From contig JACVVK020000217.1 in NCBI GenBank assembly GCA_018292915.2, positions 1,026,001-1,090,000 of the forward strand: a stretch of DNA of 64,000 bases, read 5' to 3'. The position numbers and the translations under genes were made by a program. The notes under the pieces were generated by a model. The model was not told where the DNA came from and did no database searches. It saw only the letters and a list, made by a program, of their open reading frames with translations. Shown here in pieces: positions 46,150 through 56,596 of this stretch. Within the stretch, counting starts at the first letter, position 1, and every line of letters starts with the position of its first letter. The DNA is from Batillaria attramentaria. Lineage: Eukaryota > Mollusca > Gastropoda > Batillariidae.

Positions 46150-46340
46150 TAAAGTACCGTGGGCACATTGTGGTCTGGTGCGAGGTATCGTGGGCACATT
46201 GTGGTCTGGTGCGAAGTACCGCGGGCACATTGTGGTCTGGTGCGAAGTACCGCGGGCACATTGTGGTCTGGTCCAAAGTACCGTGGTCACATTGTTGTCT
46301 GGTACAAAGTACCGTGGGCACATTGTGGACTGGGTACATG
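46150..46340. repeat. 31-bp repeat, about 6 copies
   Basis: The unit GTACCGCGGGCACATTGTGG plus TCTGGTGCGAA, with increasing divergence to the right. Confidence 0.9.
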
Positions 46341-47378
46341 GTGACGTGGGACAAAGTAGTCTGGGTACACTGTGGTCGGACAGAATGCACCTCGGGTACA
46401 TTGTCCCCAAAGACCATAACTATTTTAGTGTTGCTCCGTATTTTAATACAGCACCACTTTGGCACGGCACAAATGTACAGCACTGAAATGGTGTCTAGTG
46501 TAATAATCTTAACCTTCGATGCCGTACCGTCATCAGAAAGAAGGGCATAAGCGTCAATGGTTTTGACAGGCGCTTATGCCCTTTTCTCCAAATGCAGTGT
46601 ATATTTAAACGTGCTCGTCTGCGGGAATCGTTAGCGGTAAACACTCCCCAGACCCACACCGCTTCTTTGTCAATAAAACAAACATTTTCTCTGAAAGATG
46701 AACAGTCCTCAAAAAGGCTACAGCATCGCACTCAATGAAATGAAAAGAAAAAGAACAAAGAAACCTGAAGCCTGAGGTTGTCTGTGTTTGAAGAAGAAGA
46801 AGCGATGTAAAGAATCGGTAAGAATTTGCTAGTTAGTTTCCGCTAAAGATGGACATGTCCTGTATGAAGTGGATTTCTTTTCCTCTCGTTGATGTAGTTA
46901 ATGTTTTCTTGTTTTTCGCACTAACCGGATTTGTTCCTTAATAACTTGATATGACGAATGTGGACACCGATAGAATGTCCAGTGTATCTGTATGCAGCAG
47001 ATGCCATCTTTGTGTCTTACAGGCAATTGGTGAATATTTCTTGTTGATGGCAGATGGTAATATTTGCCTGTAGTTTGAGAAAGGAACATAAAACCAGCCC
47101 GACTGGCAATATCAAATAGTTGCGCAACCAAAGAACGGCGGACTCTTGTTTTCGACTCTGTTTGTGTCCCTGTTTCTGGCTGTCTTAATTCGTTCTTTTA
47201 CTTCAATTTCGAGTTAAAATTCCTTTGATGTAATTGAGATGTTACTTAGATGTTACTCCAATTACAAAAACATCACGAACCAGTTTTGTTTGTTATTTAT
47301 TCTTCTCGTCTTTTTAAGGGCGGAGAGATGGAAGAATGACAAAATTAAACCTACTTTTTTTTTCTCAACATTGAAGGG

Positions 47379-47549
47379 GGAGCCGGGGTGGTCGAATGGT
47401 AGAGCGTTGGACTTCTAATGCTCGGGTCGTGAGTTCGATCGCGGCTGGGGCCAAATATTTGTACTGGCTTTTTCGTCGTTGCCCCGTCTTTGATATCACC
47501 CTATGTGGTGGAAAAAGACGTTATACCCCCAAGCACCCACCCACCCACG
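47379..47549 (+). mobile_element. tRNA-derived SINE with 11-bp target duplication
   Basis: CAACATTGAAG at 47368-47378 and 47550-47560 flanks the element. The head GCCGGGGTGGTCGAATGGTA, B-box GGTCGTGAGTTCGATCGCGG, body and tail are as in the other copies. Confidence 0.94.
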
Positions 47550-47560
47550 CAACATTGAAG

Positions 47561-47624
<64 letters not shown>

Positions 47625-47887
47625 TATAGTTATATATGTTCCATTTAATTATCATTCTTTGTCCAGACTCTGTGAGGTCAACCCAAACTCGCCTTGTCCT
47701 TCATGACAAGAAGGTTTAAGAATGACCTCTGTCTAATCTTATCGCTGGACAGGTCATTGTGCTGGTCATGCCAGATAGACAATAATTATGGACTGTGTGG
47801 ACTGTGTGGAGTGTGTGGACTGTGTAAGTGTAGCCATCATAACGACTCAAGCAGGACTGTCTCGCAGCACACACATCTCTCTCCGGT

Positions 47888-50312
47888 ATGAAGTTTGTCT
47901 GGGAGATTTTACTGACCTCGGGTCTGCTGCATCTGACGATTGCAGGTAAGATGGGAAAATATCGAGACAATAAAGATAGTGGGAAAGTGAGGGATAAAAA
48001 TAAACAACACATTGTTTGTCCTAAAACAAATATAGTGAGGGATAAAAATAAACACCACATTGTTTGTCATAAAACAAATATAGTGAGGGATAAAAATAAA
48101 CACCACATTGTTTGTCATAAAACAAATATAGTGAGGGATAAAAATAAACAACAGATTGTTTGTCCTAAAACAAATATAGTGAGGGATAAAAATAAACACC
48201 GCATTGTTTGTCCTAAAACAAATATAGTGAGGGATAAAAATAAACACCACATTGTTTGTCATAAAACAAATATAGTGAGGGATAAAAATAAACAACAGAT
48301 TGTTTGTCCTAAAACAAATATAGTGAGGGATAAAAATAAACACCGCATTGTTTGTCCTAAAACAAATATAGTGAGGGATAAAAATAAACGCCACATTGTT
48401 TGTCATAAAACAAATATAGTGAGGGATAAAAATAAACAACAGATTGTTTGTCCTAAAACAAATATAGTGAGGGATAAAAATAAACACCGCATTGTTTGTC
48501 CTAAAACAAATATAGTGAGGGATAAAAATAAACACCACATTGTTTGTCATAAAACAAATATAGTGAGGGATAAAAATAAACACCACATTGTTTGTCCTAA
48601 AACAAATATAGTGAGGGATAAAAATAAACACCACATTGTTTGTCATAAAACAAATATAGTGAGGGATAAAAATAAACACCACATTGTTTGTCATAAAACA
48701 AATATAGTGAGGGATAAAAATAAACAACAGATTGTTTGTCCTAAAACAAATATAGTGAGGGATAAAAATAAACACCGCATTGTTTGTCCTAAAACAAATA
48801 TAGTGAGGGATAAAAATAAACACCACATTGTTTGTCATAAAACAAATATAGTGAGGGATAAAAATAAACACCACATTGTTTGTCCTAAAACAAATATAGT
48901 GAGGGATAAAAATAAACACCACATTGTTTGTCCTAAAACAAATATCGCATGAAGCACACACTTCTTTCTCGGTTTTACGTTTCTTTTGTACTGACCTTGT
49001 GTTTGCTGCACGTGCCAAGATTGTGCAGGTAAGATAGAAACAATCTAGTAATCACAAGAAAATGGGTTGTTGTTGTTGTTGTTGTTGTTGTTTTCAAAGA
49101 GGTGACACATTGTTTGTCAGCAAGACTAACACTGGAAGCACGCACGTCTTTCTCTGATAATTATTTCGTTTCTGTTGGAGATATTACTGACCTCACGTCT
49201 TCTGCATCTGAATTCGGCAAGTAACACAGGAAGATACCTACACTGTATACAATACACTTTACAAAGGCAGAAAAAAACATTTTCTTTGCTTGTGACATTT
49301 CCGCAACATTTTCTTTACGAAGTCAACTTCAGGATGAACAAATCCCACTGTGTCCAAAACGTGTTTCACTCAAACACTGCCACGATTGGGTCAGTAATCT
49401 TCCCAAACTATATCTTATAGAGCTCTGTAAACTTGTAACGTCGTCACTACTGGGTTAGTAATCTTCCCAAACTCTATCTTATAGAACTCTGTGAACATGT
49501 AACGTCGTCACTATTGGGTTAGTAATCTTCCCAAACTCTATCTTGCAGCTTTGTAAACTTGTCATGTTTCTATCAGCCCTCTCTGATTTCTGCGGCCTGC
49601 TCTAAATTTGAATTTACCGCGGACTGCAAACCGCTAGAGCGGTCGGCCCCCCGCCTCCTTTGTTGTACCTAACAGAGCGTTAAGCCGTACGATTTGTCGG
49701 ATATCTTAGCAACGGATGCTTTCAAGATGATCTCATTTTGTTCACATCTTTAATATATCATGCTTTAGGATCATGCTTTGTCACATATCTTTAATATATC
49801 ATGCTTTAGGATCATGCCTTGTCACACATCTTTAATATATCATGCTTTAGGATCATGCTTTGTCACACATCTTCAACATATACCGCTTTTGTCAACGTAA
49901 TCGTTCCAGGCTGACCTGTGACCTTAGTACAGTCAACACGTGTCCTCTTTATTTTCCAGCGCCAGCAGTGGAGACGACAAGCGACACGTCTAAAGTACAG
50001 GGTTGCCATGACAATGGTGTGCACTACACCACGGGACAAACGTACAAAGAGGATTGTAACACCTGCATTTGTACCGCCAATGGCATAGCCTCCTGTACCA
50101 AGATGCTGTGTGTACCTATCAAGGTCACGGTCGCAGCAACCACAGGTGACAGGACCGAAGACACAACCATACCTGTCCCTGATGACGTTGGGTGCGAGTA
50201 CAACGGTCAGGTCTACGCCAAGGGGGACAGTTTCAAAGCCGATTGTAACACGTGCCACTGTGAAGGCAACAACCTTGCGTTCTGTACTCTCATGGCCTGC
50301 GTTGGGAACTGA
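47888..50312 (+). CDS. Secreted two-domain pacifastin-like protein
   Basis: Exon 1, 47888-47945, encodes a signal peptide (MKFVWEILLTSGLLHLTIA) and ends at GCAG/GTAAGA in phase 1. Exon 2, 49960-50312, starts after ATTTTCCAG, restores GCG (Ala) and runs to TGA. The mature part has two six-cysteine domains: GCHDNGVHYTTGQTYKEDC continuing NTCICTANGIASCTKMLC, and GCEYNGQVYAKGDSFKADC continuing NTCHCEGNNLAFCTLMAC. The pattern C-x16-C-N-T-C-x-C-x3-G-x3-C-T-x3-C fits the pacifastin signature (locust inhibitors carry DCNTCxC...CTxxxC), except that the first gap is 16 instead of 9-12. By analogy the P1 residues are Lys and Leu, so one trypsin-like and one chymotrypsin-like target is inferred. A von Willebrand C-type relation is the alternative. 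Total about 136 residues. Confidence 0.82.
47981..48945. repeat. 48-bp minisatellite, 20 copies, in intron 1
   Basis: The unit GTGAGGGATAAAAATAAACA plus CCACATTGTTTGTCATAAAA plus CAAATATA. The unit length is a multiple of 3 and stop-free on both strands. The variants (CAACAGATT, CACCGCATT, CACCACATT; GTCCTA or GTCATA) recur in an ordered series, indicating a higher-order repeat of 3-4 units. Confidence 0.97.
48951..49230 (+). pseudogene. Two decayed copies of the signal-peptide exon
   Basis: Segment 48951-49035 (GAAGCACACACTTCTTTCTC ... TACTGACCTTGTGTTTGCTG ... TTGTGCAGGTAAGAT) and segment 49134-49230 (GGAAGCACGCACGTCTTTCT ... TATTACTGACCTCACGTCTT ... CTGCATCTG) align with 47866-47950, which includes the signal exon and donor. 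In the first copy the ATG position reads TTTACG; in the second the donor is lost. Neither is in phase with the mature exon. Confidence 0.75.
49390..49870. repeat. Two short repeat clusters in intron 1
   Basis: About three copies of a 66-bp unit with TTAGTAATCTTCCCAAACTC (49390-49560) and about four copies of a 41-bp unit with CTTTAATATATCATGCTTTA (49745-49870). Confidence 0.88.
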
Positions 50313-50609
50313 GGTACCACTTCACGGGTTTCGCGACCCCATGACCTCGCATACCTAATGAACTGTAGGTGAAGGTCGCTTGGCCGAGCAACATCATCGT
50401 TTCCTTGTCTTTCCTTCGCGTGCCTTCGGAGACTTGTCGACATCAGAATCTACAGACACAAACAATGGCGCAGAAGAAAGTTGTTCTAGATAACCCGAAG
50501 TTTCCTAGTTTTGAGAACACCGAGGTCATTGTCACGTTGTGACTTAAAATTGAGCCTTTTGGTGACCCGAACACCTGGAGACGGTTAAAAGCTGACAATC
50601 ATTGTTTCC

Positions 50610-50649
<40 letters not shown>

Positions 50650-50959
50650 GCCGCGTCTTGCCTTTGCAGTCTTTGGTACACTATCTGGACTATCCAAAGT
50701 CTGCCGTTTATCTGTATTTAGTATCTTTCATTTCCGGCGGACATGTTTCGTTTATATGTACTCTGTACTCCTACACTCCTTACTTATCTTAGGGTCCTAC
50801 CTACTTCCTCAGTCACGAACACGACGACAATACATGCTGATGTTAATCTAAAACTGTTTTAGTAACGCCCTAACCTATATAATCACTTCTCATGGTAAGA
50901 TGAAATGAAAATTTACATCCTGCTTCTGATACATTAAATATCAAATGGAATGAAATCGA

Positions 50960-51155
50960 CAGGACACTTCATGCAGTGGCGTGATTAACTGACAGGACAC
51001 TTCATGCAGTGGCGTGATTAACTGACAGGACACTTAATACAGTGGCGTGATTAACTGACAGGACACTTCATACAGTGGCGTGATTAACTGACAGGACACT
51101 TCATACAGTGGCGTGATTAACTGACAGGACACTTCATGCAGTGGCGTGATTAACT
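50960..51155. repeat. 33-bp minisatellite, about 6 copies
   Basis: The unit GACAGGACACTTCATGCAGT plus GGCGTGATTAACT. Confidence 0.95.
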
Positions 51156-51560
51156 GCACCAAGTGACGCGTGTATGTACAGATGTGAATAGAAGTGTGTC
51201 ACCCAGTGCGTGCGTGCGTGGTGCGTGCGTGCGTGCGTGTGTGCCATTGTGTGTGTGTGTGTGTGTCTGTGTGTGTCTGTGTGTGTCTGTGTGTGTGTGT
51301 GTGTGTTTAGGTCCATTGGACAAGAAAACAACAACAAACAAACAAACAACAACAAAACGAACAACAAAAACAACAAATACAATACAATACTTGTGGACAC
51401 AACGGTTTAGATAATGTGACTTTTAAGTTGTTCGATATATTTGAAAGTAGAGCAGAGTACTCTTCCATCTGACCGTCAAACTTAATCATATCTGCGACTG
51501 CGTATTGTTGCTTAGAGAAAAAAACCAACCCACAAATCTTTCACTGAAACGTGTGCGGGT

Positions 51561-51655
51561 CTGAAACTGAGACACACGCAGAGCGTTGCGTCAAGTCATT
51601 CCTATTGGTCAAAGATTTCTTATAATTACCTTGGTCTCATTCCGTGGCTGTACAC
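51561..51655 (+). promoter_or_regulatory. Probable core promoter of the second pacifastin-like gene
   Basis: CTGAAACTGAGACACACGCA at 51561, an AT-rich TTATAATTA at about 51619 and TCATTCCGTGGCTGTACA at 51637. The first and last elements recur in the same order before the next gene (53826 and 53880). The TATA-like assignment is inference. Confidence 0.45.
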
Positions 51656-51684
51656 AGCAGACAATCCACAAACCACACATCATC

Positions 51685-52385
51685 ATGAAAGTCTTCATCG
51701 TCCTGGCATTGCTGGTTGCTGTTGCAGTGGCTGGTGAGTTCAGCCTGTCTCTACTCTTGCTTCGTACTTCCTCCCTGTTGAACACTAAAGCCGTTTTGCT
51801 CTGTCCATTTTCGAAGAGAGTTTCTAAAAATGCAGTATTTTACTCTGTGCTGGTTTGAATCCCAGTGCTGTATGCCACATCACTTTGAATCCCAGTGCTG
51901 TATACCACATCACTTTGGAACACGAGTCAAGTAACATGGTAAAAGAACCCCATAGCGCTTATTCCATTGTTTCAAATAACGTTGGAGGTCAGGTTGTGCC
52001 CTTGTTTGGAATCTCATCACGCCCGTAATTTACAATTACACATTCGTGACCTGTGTATAATTTAATTTGTAGCCTTAGCAAGGGCATGGATGATGACTGG
52101 TGCAATCGTTGTTCAGAAGAAGAATTTCAATTCATTGAACTTTTATTGTTTCTCTATAAAGAGAAAGTAAACAATTTAAAAGTGCTGCTATTTACTGCGC
52201 CCGATTTTGTAGACGTTTTGCCGATGTATTTTGAAGTTAAGTCCATGTCCTGACGATGTACGCTCGCGTTTAGTTGCCTTAACATCCTGTAGAAATCACC
52301 GATTATCATTATTACTTTTATTTTTACATGTATCATCAGTAGTAGTAATACTCTATACAAATAATAAGTTATTATAATTATCATT

Positions 52386-52416
<31 letters not shown>

Positions 52417-53104
52417 CAGTAGTAGTAGTAGTGGTGTTGATGATATTCCATAGAAATAACAAGTTATTAATGTTCTTATTAGTATTTTTTTATTCTTATT
52501 ATTATATCCTATAGAAATCACCGTCTAAACCCAGCTCATACATCTGCGGGCGATATCGAACGTTGTGTAGCCTATCGCAATGTGAAATATCTCCAGAACT
52601 GCACCACAGTCGTCATTCCAGAATTATTCAGTGTTTCGTTTTTGTTTCTCACATGAAATGGTAGACAGACAGACATAGACATAATGATACAGGTGACTAA
52701 CAGTACAAGTATTCAATATGACAATGATAACAATAATAATGATGACTTTGCATGTGTGGACACGACTCACTTGGATAAATCAGCTAACTTTGCATGTGTG
52801 GACACGACTCAGTTGGATAAATCAGCTAACTTTGCATGTGTGGACACGACTCAGTTGGATAAATCAGCTAACTTTGCATGTGTGGACACGACTCAGTTGG
52901 ATAAATCAGCTACAAAGTATTACGTAGTAGTGCCCATGTTTGTGTCCAGCACCCACCACTACCCAGGAGCCTGAAGGCTGTATCTACAACGGTGTCGAGT
53001 ACGCAGCTGGTTCATCCTACAAGGCCGATTGTAACACGTGCCACTGTGCTGGCAACAACTTGGCAATGTGCACTCTCATGGCCTGCTTGCCAGGCGGCAA
53101 GTGA
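51685..53104 (+). CDS. Secreted single-domain pacifastin-like peptide (second gene)
   Basis: Exon 1, 51685-51733, encodes MKVFIVLALLVAVAVA and ends GCTG/GTGAGT in phase 1. Exon 2, 52950-53104, follows TTTGTGTCCAG, restores GCA (Ala) and reads PTTTQEPEGCIYNGVEYAAG, then SSYKADCNTCHCAGNN, then LAMCTLMACLPGGK and TGA. One six-cysteine domain with C-x16-CNTCxC...CTLMAC; inferred P1 residue Leu. The mature peptide is about 51 residues after signal cleavage at the exon border. It differs from the third gene by only a few residues, so the pair is a recent tandem duplicate. It belongs with the domain 2 type of the first gene. Confidence 0.87.
52740..52912. repeat. 42-bp minisatellite, 4 copies
   Basis: The unit AACTTTGCATGTGTGGACAC plus GACTCAGTTGGATAAATCAG plus CT, ending about 40 bp before the exon 2 acceptor. 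Confidence 0.93.
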
Positions 53105-53243
53105 CGTCATCCTGAGCTGTCCATGCTTGCGTGCACATGGTCCGAAATGTGCCGAAGTAACCGAACTGAAACCTGTGACTTGAGTTTGAAGTCAAGTCAG
53201 TTGTAGAAACTGTGACCACATGTCGCCGGATTTGAAGTTTTAT

Positions 53244-53249
53244 AATAAA
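53244..53249 (+). terminator. Polyadenylation signal AATAAA of the second gene
   Basis: AATAAA in TTTTATAATAAAGTCAAG, 140 bp after the stop. The same context, TAATAAAGTCA, follows the third gene. Confidence 0.75.
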
Positions 53250-53528
53250 GTCAAGTCTGTCTCTGTCTCTCAGTCTTCTTCCCCTTGCTTGTCCACATGA
53301 TTTTATTGTTGCTGTTGTTGTTCTGTTTTGTTTTTTGGTTTGTTGGGTTTTTTGTTGTTTTGTTTTGTTTTTTGTTTTGTTTGTTTGTTTTGTTTGTTTG
53401 TTTGTCTGTTTGTTTGTTTGTTTTTTTTGCCGTCGTCTATGATCTAATTCTGTCTGCCTGCCTGTCTGTCTGTCTGTCTCTGTCTCTCTCTCACTTTCTC
53501 TGTGCGAACACGTGTGCGCGTATGTGCG

Positions 53529-53609
<81 letters not shown>

Positions 53610-53925
53610 CAGGAAAACGACAAAACAATTGAAAATAATTCAAGAACTGCAGTACATGTGGGAATAGCAGTTAGGTAACATTACAGGCAAACCCTAACCC
53701 AAAATTGTTTTATAAACTTGAAACTAGAGCAGATAAGCCTGTCTTTGGCCGTCAGAGTTTAGTTACCTTTGCGATCGCATATCTTTCTTCCCAAAAGATA
53801 ATCTTTCAACGGAATGTGTATTGTTCTGAAACTAAAACACACGCATTATTACAGAAACATTTGGATAGATATCGCTCTGTCATTCCGTGACTGTACAGTA
53901 GACACTCGACACTCCACACATCACC
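53250..53925 (+). other. Intergenic with T/G-rich, CTGT and (GT)n tracts
   Basis: Poly-T/TTTG runs at 53304-53428, CTGT/CTGC repeats at 53453-53490 and (GT)n at 53528-53607. The last 100 bp is the promoter of the third gene. Confidence 0.7.
53826..53898 (+). promoter_or_regulatory. Probable core promoter of the third pacifastin-like gene
   Basis: CTGAAACTAAAACACACGCA at 53826 and TCATTCCGTGACTGTACAGT at 53880, matching the elements upstream of the second gene; spacing is shorter by about 22 bp. Confidence 0.45.
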
Positions 53926-54689
53926 ATGAAAGTCTTGGTCGTCCTTGCATTGTTGGTTGCTGTTGCAGTAGCTGGTGAGTTCAACCTGTTTCTACTCTTT
54001 CTTTGCAGTGCTTATGCGAGCGAAATCCAAAAGCCGCTTCTTGTCTGTCCAGTTTTAAATAGTTAGCCAACAGCGAATCAGAAACGGCATACTGTTCACA
54101 ACGTTACGCGTGACTTCAATTTTTCCATCACCATTTTCTAATTCAGACAAAGTGTTACAAACAGTGGCGTCGGGTAGAAGAGGAACAAGAACCTTTATTG
54201 ACAGATATACTGACAGATAGTTGAATATATTTGTATGAGAATGTTACTGTCTGAAGTTCGGCTAAAATGGAGATTGTGGAGAATGATCAACGAACTCTAG
54301 GAAGAATTATTTTTAACTGTTGCATGCATAAACACCTCAGTGTGATAACTTGAAATGATGCACCGAAAAGTCTCCAGAAGAAGAAATAGTTTATTTCCAT
54401 GTAGCAGTGGTGGTGGGAAAGTTCATCGTTCATATATGAACGATTTCAAGGTAAGAGAGCGCTTGGGAGTTAACTATGTATTATGGACGTTTGTGTCCAG
54501 GAGTTCACTATGTATTATGGACGTTTGTGTCCAGCACCCACCACTACCCAGGAACCTGAAGGTTGCATCTACAACGGTGTCGAGTACGCAGCTGGTTCAT
54601 CCTACAAGGCCGATTGTAACACGTGCCATTGTGCGGGCAACAACTTGGCAATGTGCACTCTTATGTTCTGTGGCCCGATTGGGAGGTAA
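53926..54689 (+). CDS. Secreted single-domain pacifastin-like peptide (third gene)
   Basis: Exon 1, 53926-53974, encodes MKVLVVLALLVAVAVA with a phase-1 donor GCTG/GTGAGT. Exon 2, 54535-54689, starts after TTTGTGTCCAG and reads PTTTQEPEGCIYNGVEYAAG, SSYKADCNTCHCAGNN, LAMCTLMFCGPIGR and TAA. It has the same six cysteines as the second gene; the last loop is MFC instead of MAC and the C-terminus differs. The acceptor region is duplicated (54475-54534), but only the downstream AG keeps the frame. The intron is 560 bp against 1216 bp in the second gene. Confidence 0.87.
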
Positions 54690-54763
54690 CGCCATCGCCT
54701 ATCCATGGGAGCTGAGATAATAATTCCGAAATAACTGAACTGAAATCTGTCACATCAGTTTGT

Positions 54764-54769
54764 AATAAA
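54764..54769 (+). terminator. Polyadenylation signal AATAAA of the third gene
   Basis: AATAAA in TTTGTAATAAAGTCAGTGG, 75 bp after the stop codon. Confidence 0.75.
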
Positions 54770-54825
54770 GTCAGTGGTAGAGACTGAATGGATAATATGT
54801 CGGACATAATTTTATGGCAAGTAAA

Positions 54826-54920
54826 GTCTGTCTGTCTGTCTCTGCCTGCGTGCCTGTCCGTCTGTCTGTCTGTCTATCTGTCTGTCTATCTGCCTATCTG
54901 TCTGCCTGCCTACTTTCCAG

Positions 54921-54955
<35 letters not shown>

Positions 54956-55100
54956 GCCTGCCTGCCTACTTGCCTGTCTGGCTCCGCCTGCCTACTTGCC
55001 TGTCTGCCTCCGCCTGCCTACTTGCCTGTCTGCCTCTCTATCTGCTTGTCTATCTGCCTGTCTGCCTCTCTATCTGCCTGTCTATCTGCCTGTCTGTATG
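54826..55100. repeat. (CTGT/CTGC/CTAT)n tract
   Basis: A tetranucleotide-type tract with CTGC, CTGT and CTAT steps and an internal CTACTTGCCTGTCTGCCTCC repeat. The C/L/S/P-rich frames across it are artefacts. Confidence 0.93.
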
Positions 55101-55189
55101 TTCTGTGGCTGGGAAGTAATAGTCAGAGCGAGAGACCATAATACCTTGTTTTGCATCATATATGGGATTTTTTGTGGTTTCTAGATGAA

Positions 55190-55890
55190 AAAATGGTGCT
55201 GATTCCGAATCCGACGAGTGCCAGACGGTAAATGCTGGGCAATTTGAAAGAGAGGCTGAATATCAAAATGGCCACCAATGAACCTTAAAATGCTTCTTTT
55301 TTTTTTTTTTTTTTTTTTGGTCGCACATATGTACGCAAGAACTTTCTATCAGTGATTTCAATGTGAAGAAAGGGTGCTGATTGCGAATCCGACGTGCCAG
55401 AGTGTACATGTTGAACATTTTGAAAGAAAGCCTGAAATACTAAACGGCCGTTCAAAAAACCTGAAAAGCATTGTATTGCCGTATATATCAAAATGTGTGA
55501 CTTATTTTTGGGAAAGAAACGATTTTTTCAGTGGTTCAGTGGGGAAAAGCATGCTGGTTCCAAATCCGACAAGTGCAAGACTGTAAATGTTGACGGTTTT
55601 GAAAGAGAGGCTGAAATTCAACATGGCCGACAAGAAACTTACATTGCTTCTTTTTGCCGCCTACATGAACCATGGCCGCCCAAAACTTAAAACGCGTTGT
55701 TTTGCCGCATAATGAAAATTGTACAAATTATTATTCAAAAGAAACGAAGTTTTTGAACGGTTTTCACACGAAAAAAGGATGCTGATTCCGAATCCGACGA
55801 GTGCCAGACAGTAAAGTTTAGCATTTTGAAATAGAGGCTGAAAATCTAAACGGACGCCAAAAACTGTAAACGCGTTGCTTGTCCGCAAAA
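55190..55890. repeat. Degenerate repeat of about 180-220 bp, 4 copies
   Basis: Four copies of a block with GCTGATTCCGAATCCGACGA, then GTGCCAGAC.GTAAATG, then TTTGAAAGAGAGGCTGAA and AAACGG or ATGGCC, starting near 55196, 55375, 55550 and 55780. Strongly diverged, so older than the other arrays. Confidence 0.8.
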
Positions 55891-56596
55891 AATGAAAATC
55901 AAGAATTTATTCTTTGACAGAAACGAGTTTTTTTTTTTTGTTGTTGTTGTTTTTGCACTGGAAACCGTTTTTTTGCGTTTTTTTTATTTTTATTTTTTTT
56001 ATTCTGTTTTCTTAGGGTTTTTTTTTTTTTTTTTGGTACAGTGGCATTACAACAGTCACAAGACATACCGACTGATATACACTTGAGAGGAAGACTATCT
56101 GAAAAAGTAAATTTGTAACGCACAAGTTTGTATACGAGTGAAACACATGCAAGACTGCGTACACCCCTACCAATGCTAGCATACTCACATCCACACACAC
56201 AAGGAAAAAGAAAAGAAGAGGAAAAAAAAAAAAAAAAAGCCTACGGGAAAAAAGACACACAAACAAACAGACAAAACAAAAGCAACAGCAATAACAACCA
56301 AAAAAAAAGGGGGGGGGGGACGGCTTGGGGCATTGGAGGAGGGGGTGGGTGGGGGGGGGGTGTTGGCAGAGAGGGCACTAGAGCCTATAATTATGAATTT
56401 CACTGTGATAAGGAAGTGCAAACATTAGGAGCACTCTGTTCTAAGAAAAGAGTCGCAAGTATGGGGTCCACAGTGTACAGAATAATTCTACATTGCCATT
56501 GATCATGTAGGCATACTTTTCAGTAGTATAACGCTGCTTTGCAACCATGGTAAAAGTTACAATATGTGTAAGGTGTCTCCTAAACGACATTTGTGC
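55891..56596 (+). other. A/T- and G-rich low-complexity DNA
   Basis: Poly-T runs (55929-56035), poly-A (56221-56238) and poly-G (56310-56320, 56349-56360). No gene recognised. Confidence 0.7.

Larger units (their letters stand above)
44455..47865 (+). other. Intergenic between the DUF4239-like gene and the pacifastin-like cluster
   Basis: Contains a 14-bp repeat (ATGACATGAATATG, about 6 copies, 44895-44970), two SINEs, a 33-bp and a 31-bp array, a hairpin at 46541-46583 and a (GT)n run at 47564-47622. No gene recognised. The first 500 bp probably hold the 3' UTR of the upstream gene, but no clear AATAAA was found. Confidence 0.6.
50313..51684 (+). other. Intergenic between the first and second pacifastin-like genes
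   Basis: Holds (GT)n at 50611-50648, a 33-bp repeat at 50960-51155, a mixed GCGT/GT tract at 51205-51306 and CAACAAA repeats. No gene recognised. Confidence 0.6.

Noticed and set aside
46126..46550. Frames over the 31-bp repeat near 46 kb
   Set aside because: Repeat-derived; reading continues in several frames and both strands.
47909..49018. Minus-strand 369-codon frame rich in Phe and Ile
   Set aside because: Antisense shadow of the 48-bp array.
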